Source of the DNA: Clostridia bacterium
GTDB lineage: Bacteria > Bacillota_A > Clostridia > Oscillospirales > CAG-272
Direction: 5' to 3'
Length of the DNA stretch: 64,000 nt
NCBI GenBank assembly: GCA_017445115.1
Contig: JAFSUU010000021.1
Span: 1 to 64,000 of the forward strand
Shown: positions 17,360-26,020 of the stretch, in pieces
Position numbering within the stretch: position 1 is the first letter of the stretch
How the letters are laid out: the number at the start of each line of letters is the position of its first letter
The notes under the pieces: model-generated
The model's database searches: none
The model's input: only the letters and a program-made list of their open reading frames with translations
What the model was told of the DNA's origin: nothing
Program-made: the position numbers and the translations under genes

Positions 17360-17821
17360 GTGACAAAAAGCAGAGAACGGGAGAAAAGCCCGGTCAAAGA
17401 GATAATGTGTCTGTCGAACCTCATCAAAAGAGAACTCGACAGCGCGAGGTCCGAGAGAGACGATACGGTGACGCCGATGCACGGATTCATCATCGGGTAC
17501 GTTGCGAAAAATCATGACCGCGACATATTTCAGAAGGATATTGAAAAAGCTTTTTCATACAGACGCTCCACCGCCTCGACGGTGCTCGGGCTTATGGAGG
17601 AAAAAGGACTGATAGAGAGAGTTTCGGTCCCCTACGACGCGAGACTCAAAAAAATAGTCCTCACAGAGGAGGCGAAGAGATTTGCCGAATCCTGTTACGA
17701 GGACGGAAGGTCGCTCGACGAAAAGATACTCGCAGGGCTGACTCCCGACGAGACGGAAAATCTCTTTTCCGTGCTTGAAAAAATAAGAAATGAATTGAAA
17801 GGAGACGGACGGGAACAATGA
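17360..17821 (+). CDS. MarR-family transcriptional regulator
   Basis: A 153-residue winged-helix regulator. The DNA-binding part is at about residues 45-105: IFQKDIEKAFSYRRSTASTV is the recognition region and ERVSVPYDARLKKIVLTEE the wing, with the DxR signature of MarR wings at YDARLKK. The flanking helices form the dimer interface. It starts with GTG after GAGGAG (17347-17352). The stop overlaps the ATG of an ABC exporter half by four bases, and a second half follows, the usual arrangement for ligand-released repression of an exporter. The inducer is unknown. Confidence 0.88.
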   Translation: MTKSREREKSPVKEIMCLSNLIKRELDSARSERDDTVTPMHGFIIGYVAKNHDRDIFQKDIEKAFSYRRSTASTVLGLMEEKGLIERVSVPYDARLKKIVLTEEAKRFAESCYEDGRSLDEKILAGLTPDETENLFSVLEKIRNELKGDGREQ

Positions 17822-19581
17822 AAACGTTAAAGCTGCTCGCCAAGAGCGTCAGACAGTATAAGAGACCGTCTATCCTGACGCTGCTTCTGATGGTGGGAGA
17901 AGCAGTCATAGAATCACTGATACCGTTCATAACGGCAAACCGCCTTATAAACACCATACAGGAGAAGGGCGCCGACCTTGAGATGGGAGACATACTGCTC
18001 ACCGGTCTTCTCCTCGTCGCCATGGCTGTCTGCTCGCTCACCTGCGGCGGACTTGCGGGATTTACTGCAGCCAAAGCGTCTGCGGGATTCGCCAAGAATC
18101 TCAGATACGACGTTTTTTCCAAGATACAGACTTATTCTTTTTCGAACATCGATAAATTCTCGTCGTCCTCTCTCGTCACGAGGATGACGACCGATATATC
18201 CAACGTACAGATGTCGTACGCGATGCTGATACGCATTGCGGTAAGAAGCCCGCTGATGCTCATTTTCTCCGTCATTATGGCGGCGATCATGGGCGGATGG
18301 CTCGCCGCGACCTTCGTAGTAGTTATCCCGGTGCTCGCCGTCGGTCTCATAATCGTCGGCAAAAAGGCAATGCCGGCGTTCCACCGCGTTTTCAAAAGGT
18401 ACGACAAGCTCAACGAGTCGATCGAGGAAAACGTCAGAGGAATGAGAGTCGTAAAGGGCTTTTCTCGCGAGGAATACGAAAAGAAAAAATTCGGACGCGA
18501 GGCTGATTCTATCCGCGACGATTTTACGAAAGCTGAACGCATCGTCGCGGTCAACACGCCGCTGATGAATTTCTGCATGTATTTCAACATGGCGTTCATA
18601 CTTCTCGTCGGTTCGTACCTTGCGATAAACAAGATAGGCGGCGTCAACATCGGCCATCTGTCAGCGCTCCTCACTTACGGTGTGCAGGTGCTCATGTCCC
18701 TTATGATGCTGTCGATGATATACGTGATACTGACTATCTCCGCTGAGTCCGCAAGGAGAATATGCGAGGCGCTCGAAGAGGTTCCGGATCTTGCTCAGCC
18801 CGACAACGCCGTGTGTGAGGTCAAAGACGGTTCGATCGATTTTGACGGAGTTTCTTTCAAATATTCCAAAGAGAGCAAGCTCTCGGCGCTCTCGAATATC
18901 GATATCCACATAAGATCCGGCATGACGGTAGGTATCATCGGAGGAACGGGCTCGGGTAAGAGCTCGCTCGTTCAGCTTATCCCGCGTCTTTACGACGTGA
19001 CGGAAGGAGACGTCAGAGTCGGAGGCGTGGACGTCAGAGAATACGGTCTTTCGACCCTTCGCGGCTCCGTTTCGATGGTGCTTCAGAAAAATCTGCTGTT
19101 CTCCGGTACGATCAAAGACAATCTGCGCTGGGGCAACGAGAACGCGACCGACGAAGAGCTCGAAGCGGCGTGCCGTCTCGCCCAGGCGGATGAATTTATA
19201 AAGTCGTTCCCGGACGGCTACGACACGTATATCGAGCAGGGAGGAACTAACGTTTCCGGCGGTCAGAAGCAGAGACTTTGTATCGCGAGAGCGCTTGTCG
19301 GAAAGCCGAAAATACTGATCCTCGACGACTCGACGAGCGCCGTCGATACGAGGACGGACGCGCTCATTCGCCGCGGGTTCAGGGAATATATCCCCGAGAC
19401 CACAAAGATTATAATCGCACAGCGCGTAGCGTCTGTCGAAGACGCGGATATGATAATCGTAATGGATAAGGGAGAGGTCGTCGGCGTCGGACGTCACGAC
19501 GAACTGCTCGCTTCCAACGAGATATATCGCGAAGTTTACGAACAGCAGACGGCGGGAGGTGATTTCGATGAAGAAAGATAA
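17818..19581 (+). CDS. ABC exporter half-transporter 1 (degenerate ATP site)
   Basis: A 587-residue fusion of a six-helix membrane domain (about 1-320) and an ATPase domain (about 340-575). Walker A GGTGSGKSS (about 378) and the signature VSGGQKQRL (about 478) are normal. Walker B reads ILILDDSTSAVD, with Asp in place of the catalytic Glu, and the switch loop reads IIAQRVASV, with Gln in place of His. These changes mark the non-hydrolysing site of heterodimeric exporters of the BmrCD/LmrCD/TM287-288 kind. The partner with intact residues is encoded next, overlapping by 14 bases. The MarR gene in front suggests drug- or metabolite-induced expression. Confidence 0.9.
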   Translation: MKTLKLLAKSVRQYKRPSILTLLLMVGEAVIESLIPFITANRLINTIQEKGADLEMGDILLTGLLLVAMAVCSLTCGGLAGFTAAKASAGFAKNLRYDVFSKIQTYSFSNIDKFSSSSLVTRMTTDISNVQMSYAMLIRIAVRSPLMLIFSVIMAAIMGGWLAATFVVVIPVLAVGLIIVGKKAMPAFHRVFKRYDKLNESIEENVRGMRVVKGFSREEYEKKKFGREADSIRDDFTKAERIVAVNTPLMNFCMYFNMAFILLVGSYLAINKIGGVNIGHLSALLTYGVQVLMSLMMLSMIYVILTISAESARRICEALEEVPDLAQPDNAVCEVKDGSIDFDGVSFKYSKESKLSALSNIDIHIRSGMTVGIIGGTGSGKSSLVQLIPRLYDVTEGDVRVGGVDVREYGLSTLRGSVSMVLQKNLLFSGTIKDNLRWGNENATDEELEAACRLAQADEFIKSFPDGYDTYIEQGGTNVSGGQKQRLCIARALVGKPKILILDDSTSAVDTRTDALIRRGFREYIPETTKIIIAQRVASVEDADMIIVMDKGEVVGVGRHDELLASNEIYREVYEQQTAGGDFDEER

Positions 19582-21547
19582 AAACCTCCGCAAAGGCGGG
19601 ATAAACGGGCAGGACGGAATGAACGGCATGATGCCGAAAAAGCCCGGAATGGATATGAAAGTGCTTCGCCGCGTGCTGAAGGATATGTTCCGCTTCTATC
19701 CGGTGATGGCTCCGCTTATGACGATCGGGATAATCTTTTCGGCGATAGTGTCATCAATACCCGCGATATTCCTGCAGCAGGTGACGAACGCGATCGACGT
19801 CAGCCTCAAAAACGATATACCGTGGGAGATCGCGAAGAGCGATATCATCCCGAAAGTAATACTTCTTATCGTCTTCTACGTTTTATCGATAATCTCCGTC
19901 ACGATCGAAACTCAGCTCGCCGCGATAGTAACGCAGGGATTTCTCGGCAAGATGAGAAAATCGATGTTCGACGGTATGCAGTATTTGCCGATCAAATATT
20001 TTGACACGCACAAACACGGCGATATAATGTCGTATTACACAAACGACATCGACACTCTCCGTCAGCTCGTCGGACAGTCTTTCCCGACTCTTGTCAGAGC
20101 GGGTATGATAGTCATTTCCGTGTTCTTCATAATGCTGTACTACAGTGTACTTCTCACTTTCCTGATACTCATCGGCGTCATACTGATGATATTCGTATCG
20201 AAGAAGCTCGGCGGAGGATTCGCAAAGTATTTTATCTCGCATCAGAAAACCGTGGGTAAGGCAGAAGGTTACGTTCAGGAAATGATGAACGGTCAGAAGG
20301 TCGTAAAAGTATTCTGCCGCGAGAAAAAGTGCCTTGAAGGTTATGACGAGATAAACGAAGAGCTTTTCGAACAGAACTACAAGGCGAACGCAAACGCGAA
20401 TATGCTTGGGCCGATCATTATGAATATCGGTAACGTAATATACGTTATCGCCGCGATAACCGGATGTTTGCTTCTCGTGGGCGGAGTTACGAATATCGGC
20501 TTACAGAGTATTTTCAAGGGCGCAGCTCCCATGTCCGTCAGCATTATTGTCGCGTTTCTGTCGATGACAAAGCAGTTCACGGGAAATATCAACCAGGTCT
20601 CCCAGCAGATCAACTCTATCGTCATGGCAATGGCGGGAGCAAAGAGAGTCTACGAGCTCGTAGACGAAAAACCGGAAACGGATGAAGGTTACGTCACTCT
20701 CGTCAACGCCGAAGTTGACGAGAACGGAAACGTCACGGAGACGGAGCGTCACACCGGGCACTGGGCGTGGAAACATCCTCATTCCGCCGACGGCAGCGTC
20801 ACTTACACTCTCCTTCGCGGAGACGTGAGACTGACCGACGTTGATTTTGCGTACGTCGAAGGAAAGACGGTGCTCCACGATATAACGTTGTTTGCCAAGC
20901 CCGGTCAGAAGGTCGCCTTCGTCGGCGCGACCGGCGCGGGAAAGACGACGATCACGAATCTTATTAACCGCTTCTACGATATCGCCGACGGAAAGATCCG
21001 TTACGACGGTATCAACATAAACAAGATAAAGAAATCGGATCTCCGCCGCTCGCTCGGCATAGTCCTGCAGGATACGAACCTCTTTACCGGCACAGTTATG
21101 GACAACATCAGATACGGCAAGCTTGATGCGACGGACGAAGAGTGCATCAACGCCGCAAAACTCGCGGGAGCTGACGACTTTATCGTACGTCTTCCCGAAG
21201 GGTATGAAACGATGCTGACGAGCAACGGAGCGAACCTTTCGCAGGGACAGCGTCAGCTGATCTCGATAGCTCGCGCCGCTGTTGCCGATCCGCCGGTCAT
21301 GATACTCGACGAGGCGACAAGCTCCATTGACACGAGAACAGAGGCGATAGTTCAGCGCGGAATGGATAAGCTGATGGAGGGAAGAACGGTCTTCGTCATT
21401 GCTCACAGACTTTCCACCGTCATGAATTCAGACGTCATCATGGTGCTCGATCACGGAAGGATCATCGAACGCGGTACTCACGACGAGCTGATCGAGGAAA
21501 AAGGAGTCTATTACAGGCTTTATACCGGTGCGTTCGAGCTCGAGTGA
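19568..21547 (+). CDS. ABC exporter half-transporter 2 (catalytic partner)
   Basis: A 659-residue half-transporter that completes the heterodimer. The membrane domain (about 40-370) is followed by an extra hydrophilic stretch of about 45 residues (about 378-422, containing HTGHWAWKHPH) before the ATPase domain; such insertions are common in the larger half of these pairs. Walker A is GATGAGKTT, the signature is the variant LSQGQRQLIS, Walker B MILDEATSSID has the catalytic Glu and the switch loop IAHRLSTV has His. The normal Walker B here pairs with the VSGGQ signature of half 1, giving one competent site. ATG 19568 follows GGGAGGT; the GTG at 19559 overlaps that site. Confidence 0.9.
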   Translation: MKKDKNLRKGGINGQDGMNGMMPKKPGMDMKVLRRVLKDMFRFYPVMAPLMTIGIIFSAIVSSIPAIFLQQVTNAIDVSLKNDIPWEIAKSDIIPKVILLIVFYVLSIISVTIETQLAAIVTQGFLGKMRKSMFDGMQYLPIKYFDTHKHGDIMSYYTNDIDTLRQLVGQSFPTLVRAGMIVISVFFIMLYYSVLLTFLILIGVILMIFVSKKLGGGFAKYFISHQKTVGKAEGYVQEMMNGQKVVKVFCREKKCLEGYDEINEELFEQNYKANANANMLGPIIMNIGNVIYVIAAITGCLLLVGGVTNIGLQSIFKGAAPMSVSIIVAFLSMTKQFTGNINQVSQQINSIVMAMAGAKRVYELVDEKPETDEGYVTLVNAEVDENGNVTETERHTGHWAWKHPHSADGSVTYTLLRGDVRLTDVDFAYVEGKTVLHDITLFAKPGQKVAFVGATGAGKTTITNLINRFYDIADGKIRYDGININKIKKSDLRRSLGIVLQDTNLFTGTVMDNIRYGKLDATDEECINAAKLAGADDFIVRLPEGYETMLTSNGANLSQGQRQLISIARAAVADPPVMILDEATSSIDTRTEAIVQRGMDKLMEGRTVFVIAHRLSTVMNSDVIMVLDHGRIIERGTHDELIEEKGVYYRLYTGAFELE

Positions 21548-21571
21548 AAACGCGCAAATTCGCGACGCCTC

Positions 21572-21600
21572 TTGAAAAGAGACGGAAAATGTGCTAATCT
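21572..21600 (+). promoter_or_regulatory. extended -10 promoter of the dus gene
   Basis: TTGAAA at 21572-21577, 17-bp spacer, TAATCT at 21595-21600 with TGC in front. Confidence 0.55.
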
Positions 21601-21637
21601 GTATATACCGTAAAACGTCCCGAAAGGGAGAGAATCA

Positions 21638-22618
21638 ATGAACTTTAAATATACCGCCGTACTCGCGCCTATGGCAGGGGCGACCGACGCTTCTATGAGA
21701 AGACTTTGCTTCTCGCTCGGTGCCGACGGCGCGGTCACGGAAATGATCTCGGCGAAAGCCGTATGTTACGGCGACGCGAAGACGGGCTCTCTCGCTTCGA
21801 TAACGGAGGGAGAGGGAGACGTCGCGCTCCAGCTTTTCGGTCACGAACCGGAAGTTGTCGCCGAAGCGGCGACCCGGGTCGCGGAGGGTGAACTTCCCGG
21901 CGCGTCTTTCGCGCATACACCCGTCGCAATAGACATAAATATGGGCTGCCCGGTCAAAAAGATTGTATCGTCGGGCGACGGTTCTGCACTGATGAAGGAT
22001 CCCGCACTTGCGGCAAAAATCGTCAGAAAAACCGCCGACGCTCTGTCGAAGTACGGCGTTCCTCTCACTGTGAAAATTCGCTCCGGCTGGGACGCCGGAA
22101 GCATCAATGCCCCGTATTTTGCATCTCTTATGGTCGAATCCGGCGCATCTGCCGTGACGGTCCACGCAAGAACGAGAGAACAGATGTACCGGCCTTTTGC
22201 CGACCGTGAAGTGATAAGAGCGGTCAAAGAGGCGCTTCCGAATGTTCCCGTGATAGGAAACGGTGACGTTGAGTGCGCCGAGGACGCCGCAAAGCTTATG
22301 GAATACACCGGCTGCGACGGCGTTATGATAGGACGCGCGGCGCTCGGAGATCCGTGGATTTTTTCCGCGATAAAATGCGCGGGAGAAGGAAGTACTTTCG
22401 TTCCTCCGACAAAGCGCGAAAGGGTCGAAACGGCGCTTCGTCTCATAAGGGATATAATTGAAGAAAAAGGCGAATACGTCGGGGTCCGGGAAGCGAGAGG
22501 CAGAGCGGCTCACTTCATTAAAGGACTTCGCGGCGCACCCGGCGTCAGGGATCGGATAAACCGCGCCGAAACGTATTCCGAAATAGAAAAAATATTATTT
22601 GACGGGCTCTCGTTCTGA
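21638..22618 (+). CDS. dus: tRNA-dihydrouridine synthase
   Basis: A 326-residue FMN enzyme that reduces specific uridines in the tRNA D-loop with NADPH. The TIM-barrel begins with LAPMAGATDASMR (FMN-binding APMxGxTD), then INMGCPVKKIVSSGDGSALM (about 101-120; the Cys of GCP is the family's catalytic Cys), VKIRSGWD (about 146), VHARTREQMY (about 174) and GNGDVECAEDA (about 206). The C-terminal helical tRNA-binding domain is about 245-326. It resembles the DusB subgroup found in Firmicutes, but the uridine position modified cannot be assigned. It starts after a GGGAGAG-type site. Confidence 0.9.
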   Translation: MNFKYTAVLAPMAGATDASMRRLCFSLGADGAVTEMISAKAVCYGDAKTGSLASITEGEGDVALQLFGHEPEVVAEAATRVAEGELPGASFAHTPVAIDINMGCPVKKIVSSGDGSALMKDPALAAKIVRKTADALSKYGVPLTVKIRSGWDAGSINAPYFASLMVESGASAVTVHARTREQMYRPFADREVIRAVKEALPNVPVIGNGDVECAEDAAKLMEYTGCDGVMIGRAALGDPWIFSAIKCAGEGSTFVPPTKRERVETALRLIRDIIEEKGEYVGVREARGRAAHFIKGLRGAPGVRDRINRAETYSEIEKILFDGLSF

Positions 22619-22636
22619 GACGCCCGAGAGGTGAAA

Positions 22637-23194
22637 ATGAAAAGAATAATATCAGCAGTTATTGCGGCAATACTCGTATTTGCAGCGTTGGTCCTCACAT
22701 CCTGCGGGAAAAACACCGACGGAACTCCGGACGGAATGAAGCTCGCTTCAGGCGAGGCCGCTTCCTATCTGTTTTACGTTCCAGAAACGTGGCAGTGTGA
22801 CGTCGCGTCCGGCGCGACAAGCGCTTACTATTCAAACAGAGATACGTCAAGTGTCAGTGTCATGACTTTTTCAATGAATTATTCGGATGCGAGCGCCGCT
22901 GACTGGTGGTCGGAATTCGAAGAGGATTTCAAAAAGGTTTACTCAGATTTTGAAGTCGTAAGCCGCGAGGCGACGACTCTCGACGGAGTTGAAGCCGAAA
23001 AGGTCGTTTTCACCGGAAAGCTCTCTCACGGAGAGGAAGAGGTGACGTTCAAGTTCATGCAGGTCGCTGCGGTAAAGAGAAAGACGCTCAGCGCCCCCGA
23101 AGTATACGTGTTCACTTATACGTCGTCTCCGGAGGTCTATGACGAGCATCTGACAGACGTGCAGAGTATGCTCGATAACTTCAAGTTCAACTGA
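22637..23194 (+). CDS. lipoprotein with PsbP/DUF1795-like domain
   Basis: A 185-residue predicted lipoprotein. The signal peptide has a basic start, a hydrophobic core and a lipobox LTSC (Cys about 23). The mature part (about 40-185) has the pattern of a PsbP/Mog1-like fold: it begins YLFYVPETWQC and ends with a helix DVQSMLDNFKF. Such proteins in Clostridia have no known function. ATG 22637 is preferred to GTG 22631 because GAGAGG ends immediately before the latter. The cysteine desulfurase gene starts one base after its stop, so the two are probably co-transcribed. Confidence 0.7.
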   Translation: MKRIISAVIAAILVFAALVLTSCGKNTDGTPDGMKLASGEAASYLFYVPETWQCDVASGATSAYYSNRDTSSVSVMTFSMNYSDASAADWWSEFEEDFKKVYSDFEVVSREATTLDGVEAEKVVFTGKLSHGEEEVTFKFMQVAAVKRKTLSAPEVYVFTYTSSPEVYDEHLTDVQSMLDNFKFN

Positions 23195-23195
23195 T

Positions 23196-24374
23196 ATGAT
23201 TTATTTTGACAACAGCGCGACGACGCCTCCCTGCCGTGAAGCAATAGGCGCGGCAAACAGAGCGATGAGCGAATGCTGGGGAAACCCGTCGTCGTCTCAT
23301 GCGATGGGCGTTGAAGCAAAGAGGATACTCGATTCGGCAAGGCAGAATGTCGCCGCATCCCTCGGGATAAGACGTCTCACTGAAGGAAAATGCGTTTTTA
23401 CGTCCGGCGGGACCGAGGCGAACAACCTTGCGGTTTTCGGCTCTGTCTATTCAAAAGAGAGACCGAAAAAGGGCTCATCAAGGGGAAAGATAATTATCAG
23501 CGACGGCGAACACGCGTCGATCGAAGCGGCGATCCCCGTTCTTGAAAAAGAGGGCTTTTGCGTTTTCAGGGTCCCGACTGTCGGCGGTGCGCTCGATCTT
23601 GACGCGCTTGAGAGAGAAGCGACTTCCGACGTCATTTTTGCATCGGTGATGAAAGTCAACAATGAGACCGGCGCGGTATATGACACGAGAACGGCGTCGC
23701 GTATCATAAAAGCAAAAGCGCCCGGCGCGATATTTCATACCGATTGCGTCCAGGCGTATATGAAAATGAAGCTTTCACCTCTCGAACTCGGCGCCGATAT
23801 GATAACGGTCAGCGCACACAAAATTTTTTCTCTGAAAGGCGCGGGCGCGCTGTGTTTTACAAACGAGATCGTCAAGACGAAAAAGCTCGTTCGCACATCC
23901 GCCGGCGGCGGACAGGAGGAAGGTTTCAGGGCAGGTACGGAGAGTATGCCCGCCATCGCCGCGTTCGGCGAAGCATCGTCGCTCGGTCAGGCTGAACTGC
24001 CGGAGAGGATCGCAAAGTGCCGCACCGTCGGAGAATACGCGGTAAAGAAGGTCGGCGCGCTCGACGGCGTGAGGCTGAATCTGCCGCGCGAGAGGATACC
24101 GAACGTGCTCAGCGTCACTGTTCCCGGGATCAAGAGCGAGACGATGCTCAACTACCTTTCGGGCGAGGGGATATGTGTTTCGAAAAGCTCCGCCTGCTCG
24201 GCAAGATCGAAAAATCTCAGCGCCGCGCTTCTCGCTTTCGGGCTTACCGAGGAGGACGTGGACTCGACGATGAGACTCAGTTTTTCTCATCTCAACACAG
24301 AGGAGGAGATCGACTTTTTCTGCGACGTGCTCGAACGCGGTATAAGCTCTCTCGCGAGGATAAAGAAAAGCTGA
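23196..24374 (+). CDS. cysteine desulfurase (IscS/NifS family)
   Basis: A 392-residue PLP enzyme that releases sulfur from cysteine as an enzyme persulfide. Visible features: TSGGTEANN (about 70), HTDCVQAYMK (about 182), the PLP lysine in SAHKIFSLKG (about 206) and the catalytic Cys in SSACSARSK (about 331), which falls in the flexible loop of group I enzymes. No scaffold (IscU) or regulator (IscR) gene is adjacent. In Clostridia this subtype commonly works with ThiI for tRNA 4-thiouridine; here thiI lies at 54.9 kb on the other strand, so the pairing is inferred. It starts right after the lipoprotein gene with a weak ribosome site, suggesting coupling. Confidence 0.9.
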   Translation: MIYFDNSATTPPCREAIGAANRAMSECWGNPSSSHAMGVEAKRILDSARQNVAASLGIRRLTEGKCVFTSGGTEANNLAVFGSVYSKERPKKGSSRGKIIISDGEHASIEAAIPVLEKEGFCVFRVPTVGGALDLDALEREATSDVIFASVMKVNNETGAVYDTRTASRIIKAKAPGAIFHTDCVQAYMKMKLSPLELGADMITVSAHKIFSLKGAGALCFTNEIVKTKKLVRTSAGGGQEEGFRAGTESMPAIAAFGEASSLGQAELPERIAKCRTVGEYAVKKVGALDGVRLNLPRERIPNVLSVTVPGIKSETMLNYLSGEGICVSKSSACSARSKNLSAALLAFGLTEEDVDSTMRLSFSHLNTEEEIDFFCDVLERGISSLARIKKS

Positions 24375-24388
24375 CTGAAAAATACCAC

Positions 24389-24417
24389 TTGACAAATAAT
24401 CTGCGTCAAGTTACAAT
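24389..24417 (+). promoter_or_regulatory. sigma-A promoter of the DUF1292 gene
   Basis: Consensus TTGACA at 24389-24394, 17-bp spacer, TACAAT at 24412-24417. Confidence 0.75.
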
Positions 24418-24442
24418 ATAATATACAAAGGAGGTTTTGAAA

Positions 24443-24754
24443 ATGGCTGACGAAAAAAACCTTGAAGAAGAATATTTTGAATCCGAAATATACACTTTGA
24501 TCGACGAAGACGGCAACGAGGAAGAGTTCGAACTTATCGGCAAGTATATGGAGAACGGTATCACTTACAACGCTCTCGTTCCCGCCGAAGAATCAAAGCA
24601 GAACGGTGAATACGTCATTTTCCGCCGCGAAGAAGATGAAAACGGCGACGTATATCTCGCAACGATCGAAGACGACGATGAATTCGACAGGATCGCGGAT
24701 ATATTTGACGACAGCTTCAACGATTTCGACTACGACGAAGAAGTTGATAAGTGA
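24443..24754 (+). CDS. DUF1292 domain protein
   Basis: A 103-residue, strongly acidic protein. Segments YTLIDEDGNEEEFELIGKY and YVIFRREEDENGDVYLATI match the DUF1292 family (YrzB-like in Bacillus), small cytoplasmic proteins of unknown role. In Bacillus the gene usually follows ruvX; that context is absent here. The ATG follows AAAGGAGG (24427-24434). The likely 6S RNA begins about 15 bases after the stop with no obvious promoter of its own, so both may arise from the promoter at 24389-24417. Confidence 0.85.
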   Translation: MADEKNLEEEYFESEIYTLIDEDGNEEEFELIGKYMENGITYNALVPAEESKQNGEYVIFRREEDENGDVYLATIEDDDEFDRIADIFDDSFNDFDYDEEVDK

Positions 24755-24767
24755 CCGTGTTTTATAT

Positions 24768-24960
24768 CTGCCTTGTGCGTGATGACTTGGCATTAAAACC
24801 CACATCATAAAATTGGAGCCCGCACCGTTTACGGGTATGCAGACCTCCCGCCTTCCGTCTCCTTTCGTGACACGGTTGCGCGGACGCTGGTAGCTCAAAG
24901 TCTACGGATGGGCGCCGCCTTGCGTAAGCAGGGTTTGTATTGCGGAGTTACACGGCATGG
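24768..24960 (+). ncRNA. ssrS: probable 6S RNA (regulator of RNA polymerase)
   Basis: About 190 non-coding bases fold into the 6S plan. The ends pair as TGCCTTGTG/TTACACGGCA with one mismatch. Next comes GCATTAAAACCC/GGGTTTGTATTGC, then a large central bubble (ACATCATAAAATT opposite GCCTTGCGTAAGCA). Beyond that is a long irregular hairpin built from GGAGCCC/GGGCGCC, CCGT/ACGG and an inner CCGT...ACGG stem. Length, closing stem, bubble and terminal arm fit 6S RNA, which mimics an open promoter and sequesters the sigma-A holoenzyme. I identify it by structure, not by database match. A GC-rich hairpin follows at 24975. Confidence 0.65.
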
Positions 24961-24974
24961 CGGATATTCAAATG

Positions 24975-25002
24975 AAACGGCGGGCGTGATCGCCCGCCGT
25001 TT
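24975..25002 (+). terminator. hairpin after the 6S-like RNA
   Basis: A perfect 12-bp stem AAACGGCGGGCG/CGCCCGCCGTTT with loop TGAT. The T-run is short, so read-through to the lipoprotein gene 24 bases downstream is possible. Confidence 0.6.
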
Positions 25003-25025
25003 CTGGAAAGGCAAAGGAAAAGAAA

Positions 25026-25841
25026 ATGAAAAAACGCATTTGGTTTTATGTTTTATTAATTGTTATGTCGTTTACAGTCGCGTTCACTCTCGCCTCTTGC
25101 GGAAATGATGACGAACCGGAAACCTCGGATACAGCCGACAGTTCAACGACTCCCGTGTCGTCCGATTCGGAGGACACAGAGCCCATTATGTCCGGCTTGA
25201 CATACGAGTTTATTCTTGACGATGAAGGAAATAACATCGGACAAAAAGGATTTTATGATGACGGCGCTCTCTGCTTTGAGGAGTATTACGACGCCGAGGG
25301 CAGAGTTACCGACCACACCGACTACAACGCCGACGGTACGGTAGCGGCTGTTTACAATTATACGTTTCTCGGTGGAGACACCCCGGATCACTACACGGTA
25401 GAGCAGTACAGTTATGATGCGGGTTCGCTGACGACCAAAGACGTCATAAAGTTAAACAAAGACAGGCTGATCGACAGCGTCTACACGTACGATGCGGAAG
25501 GGGCGCTTGTGGAAGCGTACCTTTACGAATACAACGACGGCGGCCAGCTCGTCAAAGAAGCGCTCGTCGGCTCAAACAACGCGTATCGGCTTATCACTGA
25601 ATACGAGTACACGGAAGACGGAAAAGTCGAAAAGGTAATTTACAAAAAAGGTTCCGGCGAGATGTCCACCTATTCGGTTTTCTCGTATAACGAAAACGGA
25701 AAAGTTGACAGAGAGTCCAATTACGATCTCGAAGGCACGATGACGTCGTATATTCAGTACACCTACGACGAGAAAGGCGATCTTGTCGAAGAGGAAGAGT
25801 ATCTTCTCGACGAAGACGGCAATTATTATTTGTTCGGATAA
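25026..25841 (+). CDS. lipoprotein with YD/RHS-like repeats
   Basis: A 271-residue predicted lipoprotein: signal peptide with lipobox LASC (Cys about 25), a Ser/Thr/Asp-rich linker (about 28-55), then about eight repeats of 20-25 residues. Typical units are YDAEGRVTDHTDYNADG, YDAEGALVEAYLYEYNDGG and YNENGKVDRESNYDLEG, the Y-(D/N)-x-x-G pattern of YD/RHS-type repeats that form beta-hairpin sheets. It is short compared with RHS toxins and has no toxin domain. A surface-exposed binding role is possible but not shown. AAAGGAAAAG precedes the ATG, and a terminator follows. Confidence 0.7.
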   Translation: MKKRIWFYVLLIVMSFTVAFTLASCGNDDEPETSDTADSSTTPVSSDSEDTEPIMSGLTYEFILDDEGNNIGQKGFYDDGALCFEEYYDAEGRVTDHTDYNADGTVAAVYNYTFLGGDTPDHYTVEQYSYDAGSLTTKDVIKLNKDRLIDSVYTYDAEGALVEAYLYEYNDGGQLVKEALVGSNNAYRLITEYEYTEDGKVEKVIYKKGSGEMSTYSVFSYNENGKVDRESNYDLEGTMTSYIQYTYDEKGDLVEEEEYLLDEDGNYYLFG

Positions 25842-25848
25842 CAGGATG

Positions 25849-25880
25849 CGGGCCCGGAATTTTCCGAGCCCACGTTTTTT
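25849..25880 (+). terminator. terminator of the YD-repeat lipoprotein
   Basis: Stem GGGCCCGG/CCGAGCCC (one mismatch) around AATTTT, followed by six Ts. Confidence 0.7.
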
Positions 25881-25941
25881 GCAGTATGAAACTCATAAAG
25901 TCTGCATACGGTTTTTCATGGATAATATCTCTGTTGTCCTG

Positions 25942-26008
25942 AAAACTTATTCAGAGAAGTTTTGAGGGGATCAAAAAGGGGGACTTTTTCAAAAGTCCCC
26001 CTTTAAAT
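25942..26008. repeat. tandem double-hairpin repeat, copy B (bidirectional terminator)
   Basis: Hairpin I AAAACTT/AAGTTTT (25942-25963), hairpin II GGGGGACTTTT/AAAAGTCCCCC with a TC loop (25978-26001), flanked by an A-run and Ts. It lies between convergent genes and can stop both. Confidence 0.8.
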
Positions 26009-26020
26009 ATTCGTTTCTTA

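Noticed and set aside
24908..25108. 66-codon frame inside the 6S-like RNA
   Set aside because: No ribosome site, spans the RNA closing stem, its hairpin and the start of the lipoprotein gene.
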